Origin: Rhodamnia argentea | Taxonomy: Eukaryota; Streptophyta; Magnoliopsida; Myrtales; Myrtaceae | DNA length: 64,000 nt | Direction: 5' to 3' | Assembly (NCBI RefSeq): GCF_020921035.1 | Contig: NC_063155.1 | Location: forward strand, 9,533,001-9,597,000 | Shown: in pieces, positions 49,085 through 61,630 of the stretch | Layout: each line of letters starts with the position of its first letter | How positions within the stretch are numbered: the first letter of the stretch is position 1 | The notes under the pieces: generated by a model | Databases searched by the model: none | What the model was told of the DNA's origin: nothing | The model's input: the letters and a program-made list of their open reading frames with translations, nothing else | Made by a program: the position numbers and the translations under genes

Positions 49085-49221
49085 AAGAAGAAGAAGAAGA
49101 AGAAGAAGAATTTGTGTTGTGTAGCTGGTTGAAGCTTATAAGATCATCAGGTTGAATCGGAGTTCCCCTCACAGATTTTGCCCAATCTTTCACTACTCTT
49201 CTTCTTCTTCTTCTTCTTCTC
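49085..49221 (+). promoter_or_regulatory. Complementary GAA and TTC repeats in the leader of CRK copy 2
   Basis: An (AAG)n tract at 49085-49110 and a (TTC)n tract at 49197-49221 are perfectly complementary over about 24 bases with 86 bases between them. They end 63 bp before the ATG at 49285. If both are transcribed they could form a stable hairpin in the 5' UTR. Whether the transcript includes both is not known. Confidence 0.5.
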
Positions 49222-49284
49222 TCTTTGAAGAGAAACTGAGAAGAAAAGTTTTGATAACCGAGCATTTCTCAAGCAGAGAGCTCC

Positions 49285-52233
49285 ATGATACCAAACGGAG
49301 CGAGCCCGTCAATGCGATCTCCGATTCCCATTTCCGCTTACTTCGCTCTTCCTCTGCTCGCGCTCTCCTCCTCCTTCTTCTCTCTCGCCCTCTCCGACCC
49401 TCGAATAGCCGAAGCGGCCCTCCTCTGCGGGAACTCCACTGGGATCCTCGCCGGAAACATCATCCCCAACTTCGGCGCCGTCATGAGGGTGATCCTCGGG
49501 AGCGTCACCGACCAGCGCTGGGGCAATTACTCCCTCACCTCGCCGCCGCCGCCGGTGTACGGCCTTGCCCAGTGCCACGGTGACCTGATCGAGACCGACT
49601 GCCTCCTCTGCTTTGCCGAGAGCCGGACCCGGATCCCCCGCTGCCTCCCAAACTCCGGCCGCCTCTTCCTCGACGGCTGCTTCCTCCGTTACGACGGCTA
49701 CAACTTCTACAACGAGACCGCCGACCCAACTTACGACACGCTCAAGTGTAGCTCCAGTTCCGCAGTCCCGGCGGACCAGAAGGATAGAGCGGCCGAGTTC
49801 TCGGATAGGGTGGACCGGGTGCTGACGAATGTCTCGGCGAGTGCGGTGCAGAACAAGGGCTTCGCGGTGGCTGGGGAGGACGGAGCCGGAGGAGCCGCTG
49901 GTGTATACGCTTTGGCACAGTGCTGGAGCACCCTCGACGCTGGCGGCTGCAGAGCTTGTTTGGAGAATGCAACTTCGATGGCGAGAAGCTGCGCACCTAG
50001 GGAAGAAGCTCGGGCTATGAACGCGGGATGCTTCCTCCGTTACTCGACAGCAAAGTTCTACAACGTCCCCGTCACCGGAGGTAACAACTAGTCTCTTGAT
50101 CTCCGGTTCACCGACTTAAAGATGGGTTCCTCGCCATTACAGAAAAACCGACGAGGCTCTTCTATGTCTGCTGTCGGATATTCGGAATTTCCGACCACAG
50201 TCGATGTCGCCGGATTTTCGGAATTTCTAATGAACTCGCTCATCTCAACTTGATTTTTGGGTGACTGAACTTTTGTGAGGTGGCTGACATTTGACTTGCA
50301 GTTGCTATAGAATCACTTACTTGAAGGATGTGACCTTGTTCTCTATCATTTCGCAGGGTCGTCCCGGGTCCGCATCACAATAGCAATAGCCTCATCAGCT
50401 GCTGCGGCGATTTCGCTCGTTCTCATCGGCGCATACATTGGATACAGAACGTATTCCAAGAAGAAACAAGGTAAGCAATTCGAATCACATGCCTAAAAGT
50501 TCTTGAACACAAGCTTGATGATGCGAATTTGGAATTCGTCCAATTTTCAGTGCGAGATAGCCTCATGCGATTACCGGCGAGCGTGAGCAAGTCTGGTTTA
50601 TATTTCAACTACGAGACGCTGGAGAAGGCCACCAACTTCTTCGACAACTCGAGGAAGCTGGGGCAAGGGGGTGCCGGCTCAGTGTACAAGGGGATCCTAC
50701 CCGACGGGAAGGTCGTCGCGGTTAAGCGGTTGGTGTTCAACACGCGCCAATGGGTGGACGACTTCTTCAACGAGGTGAACCTGATCAACGGGATCCGACA
50801 CGAGAACCTTGTCAGGCTTCTGGGATGCAGCATCGAAGGCCCGGAAAGCCTCCTCGTCTACGAATATATTCCAAACAGAAGTCTTGATCAAGTCCTTTTT
50901 GGTAAGTAGCTGGCTGTTGCACAGCTGCATAGCACTTAGCACAGCCATCGTTCCATGCCGAGAAAAACTGGTTTCTTGTATGGCAAGCAATGTTTCCGTC
51001 TCATGATTTCCGAGTCATCGGCTTCAAAAAACCATTCCACTTCTTCTGTCATGTCTGTCGCACTCTGTTCTGCTCGTCTTTCTGAAGCATGAGGCGATCC
51101 CGATAAGCGAATCAAATCTTTTGTTGCAGCCAACAATGCGGCGCACGTCCTGACTTGGGAGGAGAGGCTGCACATCATCACAGGAACGGCTGAGGGCCTC
51201 GCGTTTCTTCATGGAGGGTGCGCAGTGAAAATCATCCACCGGGACATAAAAACCAGCAACATCCTCCTTGACGAGAATCTCACGGCGAAAATCGCGGATT
51301 TCGGGCTTGCCCGATGCATCGCTCCGGATGCGTCTCATCTCAGCACAGGAATCGCCGGCACACTGTAAGAACGCCTGTTCAATCGCTAGCGTGCTCGGAA
51401 CCATAGTCGGCACTTTCTATTTCTGCTTAATCTGACAAGTTTTGGCCTGTTCAAAGTGCTTTCGCATATCATCCTTGTCTTCACTTCACATCTTCTCTGG
51501 GCTAAGACTGTAAACGATGCAGCGGTTACATGGCCCCTGAATATCTCGTGAAGGGACAGCTAACGGAGAAAGCCGATGTTTATGCTTTCGGGGTGCTGGT
51601 TCTTGAAATCTTGAGCGGTAGGAAGAACAGCATATTCGCACAGGGGTCGGGCTCGGTATTACAGTCGGTAAGATCGCTTGTCCTTACGATTGGGAAGAAC
51701 TTAGATCGACATTTACTTTTCCTGGCCGTGCCGCTCCAGGATTATCTAGTTTTTCCCTTGATTTGGCCAACAGCCTTCAATAAATCGTCGCTTTCTGTGT
51801 TTAGAATTAGCAGATTAATGTTCAGATGTGACGGAGCCGTAGAGCTTTCGTGATTGCTTTTCAGGTATGGAAGCATTACAAGTCGAATAATTTAGCGGCG
51901 TGCGTCGATCCGGCCTTACGAGGGGAGTTCCCTGTCCTGGAGGCGTCGAACGTGCTCCAAATCAGCCTCCTGTGCACGCAAGCCTCCATGGAACTGCGGC
52001 CGCCCATGTCCAGAATCGTTGAGATGCTCAACGACAGAGACCGCGTAGTCCCTCAACCGAAGCAGCCCCCATTCCTCAACGCCAGCGTGCTGTCTGATGA
52101 ATCCAGCAGCCGAAGCTCGTACACGCAGACGTGGTTGTCGAACCAGCTCACCGCGTCCGAGGTCTCTTCCGGCTTGATGGGAAGCCTGCGGACGAATAGC
52201 CGGCACGCGATCCAAGCATCCGAGCCTAGGTAG
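49285..52233 (+). CDS. CRK3: Cysteine-rich receptor-like kinase, CRK3 type, copy 2
   Basis: Six exons: 49285-50080, 50357-50470, 50551-50901, 51130-51364, 51523-51667 and 51865-52233. They give 669 residues in frame. Exon sizes 2-5 (114, 351, 235, 145) are identical to copy 1. Signal peptide (core [19 protein letters not shown]), DUF26 domains with [13 protein letters not shown] and [13 protein letters not shown], transmembrane helix ([20 protein letters not shown]), kinase with [29 protein letters not shown] and GYMAPEYL. All catalytic residues are kept. Its exons, exon 1 in particular, are much richer in G and C at third positions than copy 1. A second in-frame ATG at 49312 would still leave the signal peptide. 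The exon 3 N-terminus ([16 protein letters not shown]) differs from copy 1. Role as for copy 1: plasma-membrane RD kinase of the redox/stress-linked CRK class. Confidence 0.93.
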
Positions 52234-53240
52234 AACCGGCACCTGCTCCTTGTACAGGCAGATGGTAAAAACCATATCTTACAGACGAGTCGAGGACAGT
52301 AAATCCATTCATGAACTGGGATGACGCAGATTCTTCATTCTCCGACCAGGCGACGTGGTCGCATCAGCACTCGGATTTGTTGAGAATATCTTCTCCTTTC
52401 TCCGGTCGTAGTTGGAGACGACCTTTGCACACGAAAAGCACGTTTCTTTGACGGATCGAGGAATCCATTGATTCTTTGTTTTCACGTGAAGGCCAACTTT
52501 GGTCAAACTTTGCTGCGTTGACCTTTTAGAATTGGGACCTTTTCTTTTCTTCTTCTTCTTCCACCCCCACGCCCCACAAAACCACAATAAAATCCAAACG
52601 CTTGCAAACGATTGGCCCGTGAAAATGTTTCAAACCAGCCATCTTGTCACGGCGCAGATCCCGATCAGATAGCTGGTTCTTTCCAAGAATGCCTAACGTG
52701 GGGCCCGGCATTCCGGACACTTTATGGACAAAGGGTGGCTTTTGGGTTTGGTTCGGCTTTTGCCAAAAGCCTTGTAGATTAATGCGAATGGTTTTTGACT
52801 AATTTTTTTTTAGAGTTTTGAAGAAATGCAAATGTAAATGGACTAAGTACATATTGTTTGATCTAAATTCGAGATACGCCAATCAACTTGCGGCGGTTTA
52901 AGGAGGGTGCGATGTGGCATGAATCATATGCAATACCAAATTAAGAGGGAAACAAGTCGACGGTTTCAACTTCATTCTTGATACTCTTAAAAAATCAAGA
53001 ATGGAACACCCATGAAAAAAAAAAGATCGCATTGAAATTTCTCGCAAAGGTTCATGACTAAAATGGAAAAATAAAAAAAAAATTAAGGTTGAATTGATAT
53101 TCATAAAATAGATTTATGGCTAATTGGGTAATTTTTCCAAATTTATCTCTTTCTTTCACAAATAGTGGAAATTCTCGAGAAATTGTTTCCTCTTGGTCTA
53201 ATTCTTAGAATTTGCAACTAGCAGTGATCGAACTTGATCG
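52234..53240. other. Intergenic region downstream of CRK copy 2
   Basis: 3' UTR and flank of CRK copy 2, then AT-rich sequence. A fragment near 53050-53140 resembles a family-2 arm. No gene was recognised. Confidence 0.4.
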
Positions 53241-53244
53241 GCCC

Positions 53245-53472
53245 ATATGTTAGATTTAACTAGGGAAAATTAAAAAAAAAATCTTAAATTTATTACAATT
53301 GTGCCAATTGAGCTCCTAATTTTTTTCAATTAAGATCTAAATATTTTGTATTTGTGTCAATTCAATCCATTTTGCCTATTTTAGAGAGAAATCATTGACA
53401 TGCTTGCCATTTATCCTACGTGGCACGATCGAAGCTAACATGGATAACTTTTTAATAATATTTTCATATTTT

Positions 53473-53513
<41 letters not shown>

Positions 53514-53945
53514 TTCTCTTTCTTTCTTTTTGCTTCCCTTCTTTCTTCCTTTAGCGGCGACCTACCCGGCGAGGGCCGATGAGCTTGCCCTTGCCGGCCA
53601 CTAACAAGAACGAGCCTCATCGTCGCTTGGCAAGGTAGGGCCTCCCCATGGCTAGGCAAGGCTCGCCCTCACTAGCTAGAGGAGGAAGGAAGGAAGGAAG
53701 GAAAAAAGAAAGAGAAAGAAAAGAAAGAAAAGAAAAATAAAAGAAAAAGTTTATAACAAAATTAAAATTATCAACGTTAGCGTCGGTTGCACCATATTAG
53801 CAATTTCCAGCCAAAACTAACGGGATGGACTGAATTAGCATAAATTTGAAAAGTTTATGACTCAATTGAAAAAAAAAAGAGATTTAGAACTAAATTTGTA
53901 CAATTACAATATGTTTAGGCTTTTTTGATAATTCTCCCGATTTAA
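53245..53945. mobile_element. Inverted-repeat element, family 2, with (CT)n tract and GC core
   Basis: The left arm is GGAAAATTAAAAAAAAAATC then TTAAATTTATTACAATTGTG. The right arm is the inverse (GTACAATTACAATATGTTTA then GGCTTTTTTGATAATTCTCC). The T-rich side contains an 18-unit CT microsatellite (53476-53511), and the A-rich side its purine counterpart. The core at 53555-53685 has GGCGAGGGCC and GGCAAGG phrases. Non-coding, ~700 bp. Confidence 0.65.
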
Positions 53946-54139
53946 CGAGCATGACATAACATTGTGAAAAAAAAAAACTATTACCTTAGAGCTACTCTCC
54001 TACCACAATTCGCCACCCTTGGCTTACTAGTTACTTGTATTGGTCAAAAGGATGCTGTCTACGACTAATTAAGAATCGATTGCTGACTTTATTTTCTTGG
54101 CCAACGTATCATGCAACAAGCGGGGTTCTCTAAAACCCC

Positions 54140-54735
54140 TGTTTATTTCGCGAAAAACTATAAATTGAAAAATATGTTCTTTGAAAAATGGTTGCTTCTA
54201 TCGCTACAATAGTTAGTCAATAAAAAAAATTTCAATACTTGTAACCATTCGTGTCTAAATATCTTTTTGAAAGATGAAAATGTTATTTGTTTATTCATTT
54301 TTACAAGAGATACATGCGATCATTTTTAAGAAAATATTTTCCAAATCGTTTATTTTTCGCTAAACAAACAAAGCCTAAATGTCCAATGATTGGATTGAAA
54401 AATAATGTGTGCGTTTGGGTACTAGAAATCTAATCGAAGGTAAATGAATAAGTCTGATTAGTCACAAGACGAAAAGCGTGAAGTTCTTTAGCTCTTTGGG
54501 TCTACTTGTTTCGAGACAAATGAATGGCTTACAAAGCATTTTTTATGGAGATAATTGGTAATATCGTTTGGAATAACTAGTCAATAAAAAAAATATTTTC
54601 ATTATTGAGAACAATATATTTCTGAATATTTTTGTGGATGATAAAAATATTTTTCGTTCGCTCATTTTTGTGAGCGATATAAGCGACTATTTTTAGTGAG
54701 AAATGGATTTTCTACGAAATAAATGGGCCCTTGGA
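54140..54735. repeat. Two copies of an AT-rich dispersed repeat (family 3)
   Basis: About 54140-54375 and 54535-54735 share AGTCAATAAAAAAAATTTC-like text, then ATTCRTTTTTRYAAGMGATA and a closing AAATGGRTTTTCTACGAAAT-like segment. A third relative is at about 62975-63150. No coding capacity; type unknown. Confidence 0.5.
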
Positions 54736-55361
54736 ATTAGTTTCATCACGTAACAAGTGGATTTTTGGCCTGTGTGGAAGCATTTCGGTTCCCAGAGATA
54801 ATTTACGAGTAGAAGTGATTTTTTCAAATTCTGTTCTCGGGAATAGAGAAGTAGATTTTTTTTTTTTCGCTTCTTATTTCTATTTCAAATCTATTCGCTG
54901 GCCACGGATCTGTTCTCGAGAAGAGAAAAACCAAACCGAAGTTACCAAATAGATTTTTTCTCTTTTTCTGTTCCCGGAAACGAACGAAGAGGAACCAGAA
55001 AAACAGAAGCAATTTACCAAACATGCCCTTATTTTGCAGTTTTCTCAAAATTAAAAAGATTAAAAAAGAGAGAGAAAAAAAAATTAATAATGGGCTTAGA
55101 AGAGCCAGAGAAAATGAAAAAGAACAACATCAGCCCAAGCCCAGAATGCCGAAGCTCCTTCGGCGGGCGCCCACTCTGGTACGGACTCTTCTCCCCTCTC
55201 TCTCTCTCTCTCTTCCCTGATATTACCAAACAGTGAGTGGCTAAGAGCGATGAGTCGTCGTCTCTAATATCTGCGCGCGAGCGAGGTGAGAGAATGTTGA
55301 CTTCTACTTCCACTTGAAGGGGCGAGCCGAACTCCAACGTACAGGACGCGGCGGAGCGATC
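54736..55361. other. Promoter and leader region of the PP2A B55 gene
   Basis: T-rich and A-rich sequence to about 55090, then a leader with a short CT tract (55195-55212) directly upstream of the start codon at 55362. No other feature is recognised. Confidence 0.45.
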
Positions 55362-58300
55362 ATGAATCCTCCGAGTACCGGCGGCTCGGGTGCGCCGCCT
55401 CTGGAGTGGAAGCTCTGCCAGGTGTTCGGCGAGCGATCTCCCGCAGAGGAAGTTCCCGGCGGTGAGTCGCTTCCTTTAGGTTGTTTCGTCTTTTTGAGTG
55501 GGCGAGAGTTGTCCGACGACGGACTCTCCCCGTCTTGTGACTATCGCGTGGGGGAAATGGAAAACGATCGCGTGCGGTTTGATTGCTTTAGCTCGTGTAA
55601 GCTGGTTTCAGTACCGTGTCAGGGATTTTGAAGTTCTCGCCGACGGAATCCGAGGAATCAAAAGGGTGTAACTCATACGTTTGATATTTGATATCACTTG
55701 CGACGGAATAGGATTTTTTATGCTGTCAGTTTCTGGACGTTCTTGCAGATGACGTCATATCTTCGGTTGAGTTCGATAAGACCGGGAATCACCTTGCTGT
55801 CGGCGACCGTGGTGGCCGTGTCATCATGTTCAAGAGAAAGGACGGAAAAGATGTGAGCGATGCGTCCTCTCTTTGAACTGGCACGATCTTCCTGACCTTT
55901 TTACTGCTTCGTTAATAGATTACTCATGCTTCGAATCAGCGCCATCTTCGGAGTCAGTTGGAGCGGTTGGATTCTGGCTTCACATGGCAGCCCGAGTATC
56001 AGTACATGACTGAATTTCAGAGTCACGAGCCTGAGGTGGGGCTGACTCTTCATTCTCGGGGGTTGGATAATTCTCATTTGTGCACTATTTGAAGATTTAT
56101 TGTAGTTCTGAAGTCCTTTTTTCTTTTGTCTTTTTTATATCTCTCTTTAGTTCGATTATTTGAAGAGCCTGGAAATTGAAGAGAAAATCAATAAAGTTAA
56201 ATGGTGTCCAATGCCCAATGGATCCCTTTTCATGCTTTCGACCAATGACAAGACGATTAAACTCTGGAAGGTATGGTTATAGCTGGTCAGCAAGGCCTTC
56301 CATTTTCCATTCTTCAAATTCTTGAGATATGTTCTTAAAATCTTGTAATTCACATGACAGTTAAATCTGATGCCCTAAGTATGTACTCATTCATTTGTTT
56401 CGTTTGGATGGGATGAATTCAAAAGAGGGGAAATGACTTAGTCAATGGCTAGGGAAAAGTAAAGAAAAAAAAAAGATTAGATCTTATTGATATACTTTAT
56501 TCTGAGGAACATGCTTATGGAGTTACGGTACATTTACCCTCAACAATCTCTTGAAACAGATAGACGAAACACTTGATCATTGAAAATTTACAAGAACATA
56601 AGGAGAGGAAAAGCATAGGACAGTGGCTGCTAAGTTCCAAAAACCTTGTGAGAGAGAACCGAAAGAATGATTCCTTGCTCATCTGATAAATAATGTCTCC
56701 GGGCATATTTCTGTATTGTGATAACATGAACAGTTTGGATCGGGCATATTTCTGTATTGCGATAACATGTACAGTTTGGATGTTCCATAATTTATCAGAT
56801 GAACAGGGAATCATTCTTTCGGTTCTTTCTCACGAGGTTTTTGGAACTTATCAGTCAATCCTAGAAGCTTTTCCTCTCCATATGTTCTTGTAAATTTTTC
56901 AATGATCAAGTGTTTCGTCTATCTGTTTCAAGAGATTGTTGAGAGTAAATGTACTCTAACTCCATGAGCATGGTCGTCAGATTATAGTATATCAATGAGG
57001 AAAGATGTGAGGAAATAGGCAGTGGCTAAATAGACATTTAATACTTGTTGCTTGAGGTTATCTGCATATGCATCTATAATTGTTGATAATTGTAATTTTT
57101 TAAGGCCTTCTTGGCTACCTTTTCTTACACCATTTTTGCATTTTCATTCGATTGTTCTCCTATTCGAGCTTAGATGCATGCTTTTGGCTGTCCAATTTGT
57201 TCCGTTTTGTTATTTTTCAAGCCAGGTAAAGGAACGTAAGATGAAGAAAGTGAGAGAAAAGCATCTCAATCCATATATTTGTCCAGAGAATGCAGTATTG
57301 GCAGAAAGAAGTTACTTGAGTGATCAAGAGAATATTAATTTTGACAATGGCTATCATGCTGAATTGACAGAGAAAATAGCTCTGCAAAAGTTGCCTCTGC
57401 ATGAACTTCCGGGGGTATGTACTAGTGTAGATTTGCTGCTTTTCCCAACCTTATTATTCAAGTGATGGGATAATAACATGTGTTGATGCAAAACTAGATT
57501 GCTGATAATAGCGATGATGCTTTTGCACGATGCCGAAAGATTTACGCTCGTGCTCATGATTTCAACATAAACTCAGTTTCGAATAACAGGTAATGATGGT
57601 TATTTTGTTCTGTCAGTTGAATAGGTCACATTAGAACTTGCTGCATAATGCCAGTAGAGCATGGGTTTCCAACTGGCTGTTCCATAAAGGATTTAACAAT
57701 GAAGAGATCTCCTCTGTGCCTAGTCCTTCTTCAACACATGACAAGTCCCTAAGTACATGCATCTCTAGTCATTTACACCATTTTATACTAGGTCATTCTA
57801 TAGGGGAAGGTGAAGGTCGGGTTGCTCAACGTTTCCTTAAAACTTGCTTTTCTTGTTACAGTTGTGGAAGGCAAGCAACCAAACCGACATTTAACAATTT
57901 CTTGTCTTATAATCTCTCTGCAGTGATGGCGAGACCTTTATTTCTGCTGATGACCTTAGAATTAATTTGTGGAACATGGAGATCAGTAGTCAATGTTTCA
58001 ATATAGTTGACATAAAACCAACGAATATGGAGGATTTGACTGGTAATTTCAGTGCCTTGCTCGCTGAAAAATTCTTTACTTCTGCCTGTTGTTATTTTGT
58101 GAGCACTTGCATCTGTTGCGCAGAGGTGATAACTTCAGCTCAGTTCCATCCGGTTCACTGTAATCTGCTTGCTTACAGCAGTTCAAGAGGTTTTATCCGT
58201 TTAGTTGATATGCGGCAATCAGCCATATGTGATCATAGTGCAAGGATGTGAGTGTCGGCCAACTATGTTGTTTGATTTTTGAGGTCCATTGTGCATTTAT

Positions 58301-61300
58301 ATCGTAAGTTTTCTTGTCATCTGCACATGTTCTTGTTCCGATACCTGGCATCAAAAGCTTAAATATACAGCTTACAGGATGGAGAACAGTGTGGTTCTAA
58401 ATCATTTTTCACAGAGATCATTGCATCAATCTCAGACATAAAATTTGCAGCTGATGGCCGGTACCTTATGAGTCGTGATTACTTAAACTTAAAGGTAAGC
58501 TAATTTTCATGGATTTATTTTGCTTGAGCTATTGTAACATCCCTGAACAGCCAAAAAAAGAAGCTAAGAAAAAAGAATCAATGCACACACACGCACAAGG
58601 AGATGGGAAGTTGCAGGGTTGGTTTCTGTTCCTCTATTCAATGATAAGAGAAAAATAAAATAATCAAGTCTGTTAGTCAATTATATCTCTGTCCTTTGGG
58701 ATTTAAATAAATCATTGTCTCAATTAATGGGACTTCTCTAAAATATCTTTCTCCCCTTAGTTGAAGTATTGCTGACAATAAAAGGTCTCTATAGATTGTT
58801 GAAGGATTCTATGTGATCCATAGTTGTTATTTGATCTCTTTAAAGCAGAACAAAGTGCTTTTGATTTGGTTCTCCTGCTTTACTATCGCAAGTTGTGTAC
58901 ATTGGAGAAGCAACGTGTCCATTAAGAGAATGCTAAAATGTAGGGTTAGAGTTAAGAACATTTTACTTTCTTGGCTTGCAGTACGAACACGCTCCATTGA
59001 CTCTTATTACAGAATGTAGGGTTATAGTTAAGAACATTTTACTTTCTTGGCTTGCAGTACAAACACGCTCCATGACTCTTGTTACAGAAAACCATTAGAA
59101 AATAAATCCCCAGTTCCTTGACATGGTGGTGGACAGGGTCATATGTGTCTATTGGAATTCAGTGAACAAAAAATTTCCTTGAGTATTTAACTGATGCTTT
59201 ATGCTTTATTTGAAGAAATGACGTATCTATTTAAGAACATTGACTGCTGAAACCTCACGGCTGAGGCCACTTTCTGTGTGCTTCATTATCTTGCTTTTAT
59301 TCTGTGGTATTTTAACCATGAAATTCTATTGATTTGACTATTGTTTCTTTCTCTACTGCTTTCTGAACATGTTCAAATAGCTTTGGGATTTGCATATGGG
59401 TTCTAAACCAGTTGCAACATTCAAAGTTCATGAGCATCTTCACACAAGGGTAAGCACATATCACATGATGGTCAATCTAGTAAGATCTGTTCATCGTGAT
59501 ATGTTTGATAGCTATCTTTGCACGTGGCAGTTGTTATGTTTTTGTCCCTTTAGTTTACGGCAAGTAATTTTCAGCATAAAGAGTTATTGTTATCACTTAT
59601 CGGTAACAGAGTAAGAAGAGTACTCTTCCTTTTTTTTTTTTATTTGTAGCTTCCTTAGTTAAAGTCATAAAGAACTTCAATTGTACCTATATGCACTTTT
59701 TCATATTTGGATTTCCGAGAAATCATGCTCTGGTCAAATCTGATACTATGGCCTTGTTGATATTATGGACAATAAGTTTTGTATGAGTGAATAGATCATT
59801 GGTGGCAAGTCACATGGTCGATGCAGTACTAGAATCCTGATATAATTGATGTGCAAGCTGAAGCTCTCTTAGTAACCTGTCAGTCCAGCTCAATTCTCTC
59901 TATAAGACTGTAGTCTCTATTGGCAGCTACTCTAGCACAGCATGAGTATTTCCTTTCATCTTTACAACTGCTAAATTTAAACAGCACTTGTCTGTTTCAA
60001 AGCCACATTCTCAATGTTTTCCATGCAGAAGGTATTAGATGTCATACATGATATGAGTACTATTGACTAGGTCGTCTCTGGAAGTAGGGTCTTATTTATC
60101 TTAACAGGAGGTACAGTCTGGCTATCGAGTTGATTGAGAATTCTTGCATTAAGTTGTTATCAGACATTCCGGCATCAATTACATCTTCTATCATTGCTGC
60201 TTTTCCTTGTCTTTCCACTTCAACAGTTCAAATTCCAACACGATCGATCTCCTTATCTACATATATGAGGAGGCCTCTTTGTAGATACCGTGGTTAAGAA
60301 GTCTGTTTTCAACTTCTTTGTGTCATTTCTACATTAAGGTCGCTAACCGTTGAATTTATTTTCAACAGCTGTCTGATTTGTATGACAATGACTCCATATT
60401 CGATAAATTTGACTGCTGCCTAAGTGGAGACGGGCTTCATTTTGCCACTGGTTCATATAGGTTTGCCCTGTCACTAAGCAGTTGCATTTGCAGTCCTGTA
60501 GATACTATTTTGCAGGCTTAGTTTTTTTTTTTTTTGGTTTCTCCCACTTTTATTTGACAATACATAATCTTAAATTTTCAGCTATCTCCTACGCATTTTT
60601 TCTCAAGGTTTTGGGAGTGAAGAAGGGGTCACGGTTGGTTCTCGTAAAAATCCGAGCAGGTTGGTTGGTCTGTTGTTTCCCCTCGTTATTATATCATCTC
60701 TGCATAGTTTCTGGAAATAGAAAATTATCTGCTCCCCTGCTACTCTAAAACGCTGCTAGAGTTTGTCTTCACTAAAGGAGGCTTTATCCTGGGGTTAACT
60801 ATTCTGGTTGATATTTGTCAAACGTTCTTAGCAACAGTTGACTTTATGGATGGCCAACTAAGAGATCTTGAATATTTCTGCATGCACTGGCTGACAGTGA
60901 GTCCTTTGCCATCACTTGTCTCAATGTGCTAGCCTATCATTCCAATAATGGCCTGAATAAGATATGCCTTCACGTTTGGGAGGTGAAATTTTGGGGTGGG
61001 TGTGGAAAAGGGGGTTTTGAAATTTTTGGGAGAGAGAAATGAGAGGGAAAATTTGAAATTTGACCATTTTCCTTACCATCTCACATTCCACATCTTCCCA
61101 AACATAGCTAGTTAAACGAGGTGTACTCTTCGACCAAAAAAAAAAAGAGGTGTCCTCTCTAGTAGCTGCTAAGGATAGTAATAGCAGAAGACGATGCCGA
61201 GTTAGGTAAAAAGCAGATTGGAAACTTGGCAAATGCCAGTTCGTCGCCCTTGAGACTGATTTTGTGCACATCTGAGCTAGCATCTCCGAACTAGCATCTG

Positions 61301-61630
61301 CTAATTCTACATTTCCAATCTTTCCGACAGGTCATCTCTGCCTGCTGCTCCAAGGTCGAGGAGGTCATCAATAAGCAACTTAGCGCGTGGGTTTTACCGG
61401 CAAGGTCCGACTTTAATAAATACTTTTTAGACATGTTAAAAGCTTTTAGGTTCTCCATCCGTGTCGTCTCAATCTCTCTTCATACTTTTGCAGCGCACGA
61501 AAATTCGAGCTCATTTGCCATTGATACTCCTTGTGACCTGAAGCAGAAGTTGCTGCATTTGGCATGGCATCCAACTGAAAATCTGATTGCTTGCGCTGCT
61601 GGCAGCAGCCTGTTCATGTACTGTGCATGA
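55362..61630 (+). CDS. PP2AB: PP2A 55-kDa regulatory subunit B (B55/PR55, WD40 propeller)
   Basis: Fourteen exons: 55362-55461, 55749-55852, 55919-56035, 56151-56270, 57226-57414, 57498-57589, 57924-58042, 58124-58247, 58371-58494, 59381-59449, 60369-60460, 60582-60659, 61331-61404 and 61494-61630. They give 512 residues in frame, the usual plant length. It starts [21 protein letters not shown]55 landmarks in order: [140 protein letters not shown] and [20 protein letters not shown]. The seven-bladed propeller directs the PP2A A-C core to substrates in the cytosol and nucleus. The start is the only ATG giving the conserved PLEWK beginning. Intron 4 holds a long inverted repeat and intron 9 a 76-bp tandem repeat. 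Confidence 0.95.
56510..56972. repeat. Long inverted repeat inside intron 4 of the PP2A B55 gene
   Basis: The left arm (56510-56693) and right arm (56787-56972) are complementary over about 185 bp with roughly 90% identity. Matching phrases include CAACAATCTCTTGAAACAGA, CGAAACACTTGATCATTGAA, ACAAGAACATAWGGAGAGGA, AAGTTCCAAAAACC and CCGAAAGAATGATTCC. The 93-base spacer contains a 41-bp direct duplication. RNA from this intron would fold into a very long hairpin. It is either a foldback/MITE-type element with long ends or an inverted local duplication. No clear target-site duplication was seen. Confidence 0.85.
56700..56781. repeat. 41-bp tandem duplication in the hairpin loop
   Basis: CGGGCATATTTCTGTATTGY begins two adjacent 41-bp units (56700-56740 and 56741-56781) that differ at only two positions. 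They fill almost the whole spacer between the inverted arms. Confidence 0.85.
58937..59088. repeat. 76-bp tandem duplication in intron 9 of the PP2A B55 gene
   Basis: Two units starting AATGTAGGGTTAKAGTTAAG at 58937 and 59013 share TTTACTTTCTTGGCTTGCAG and ACACGCTCCAT, and differ at only a few positions. Each unit contains a TTGGCTTGCAG acceptor-like site that is not used in the coding model. Confidence 0.8.
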
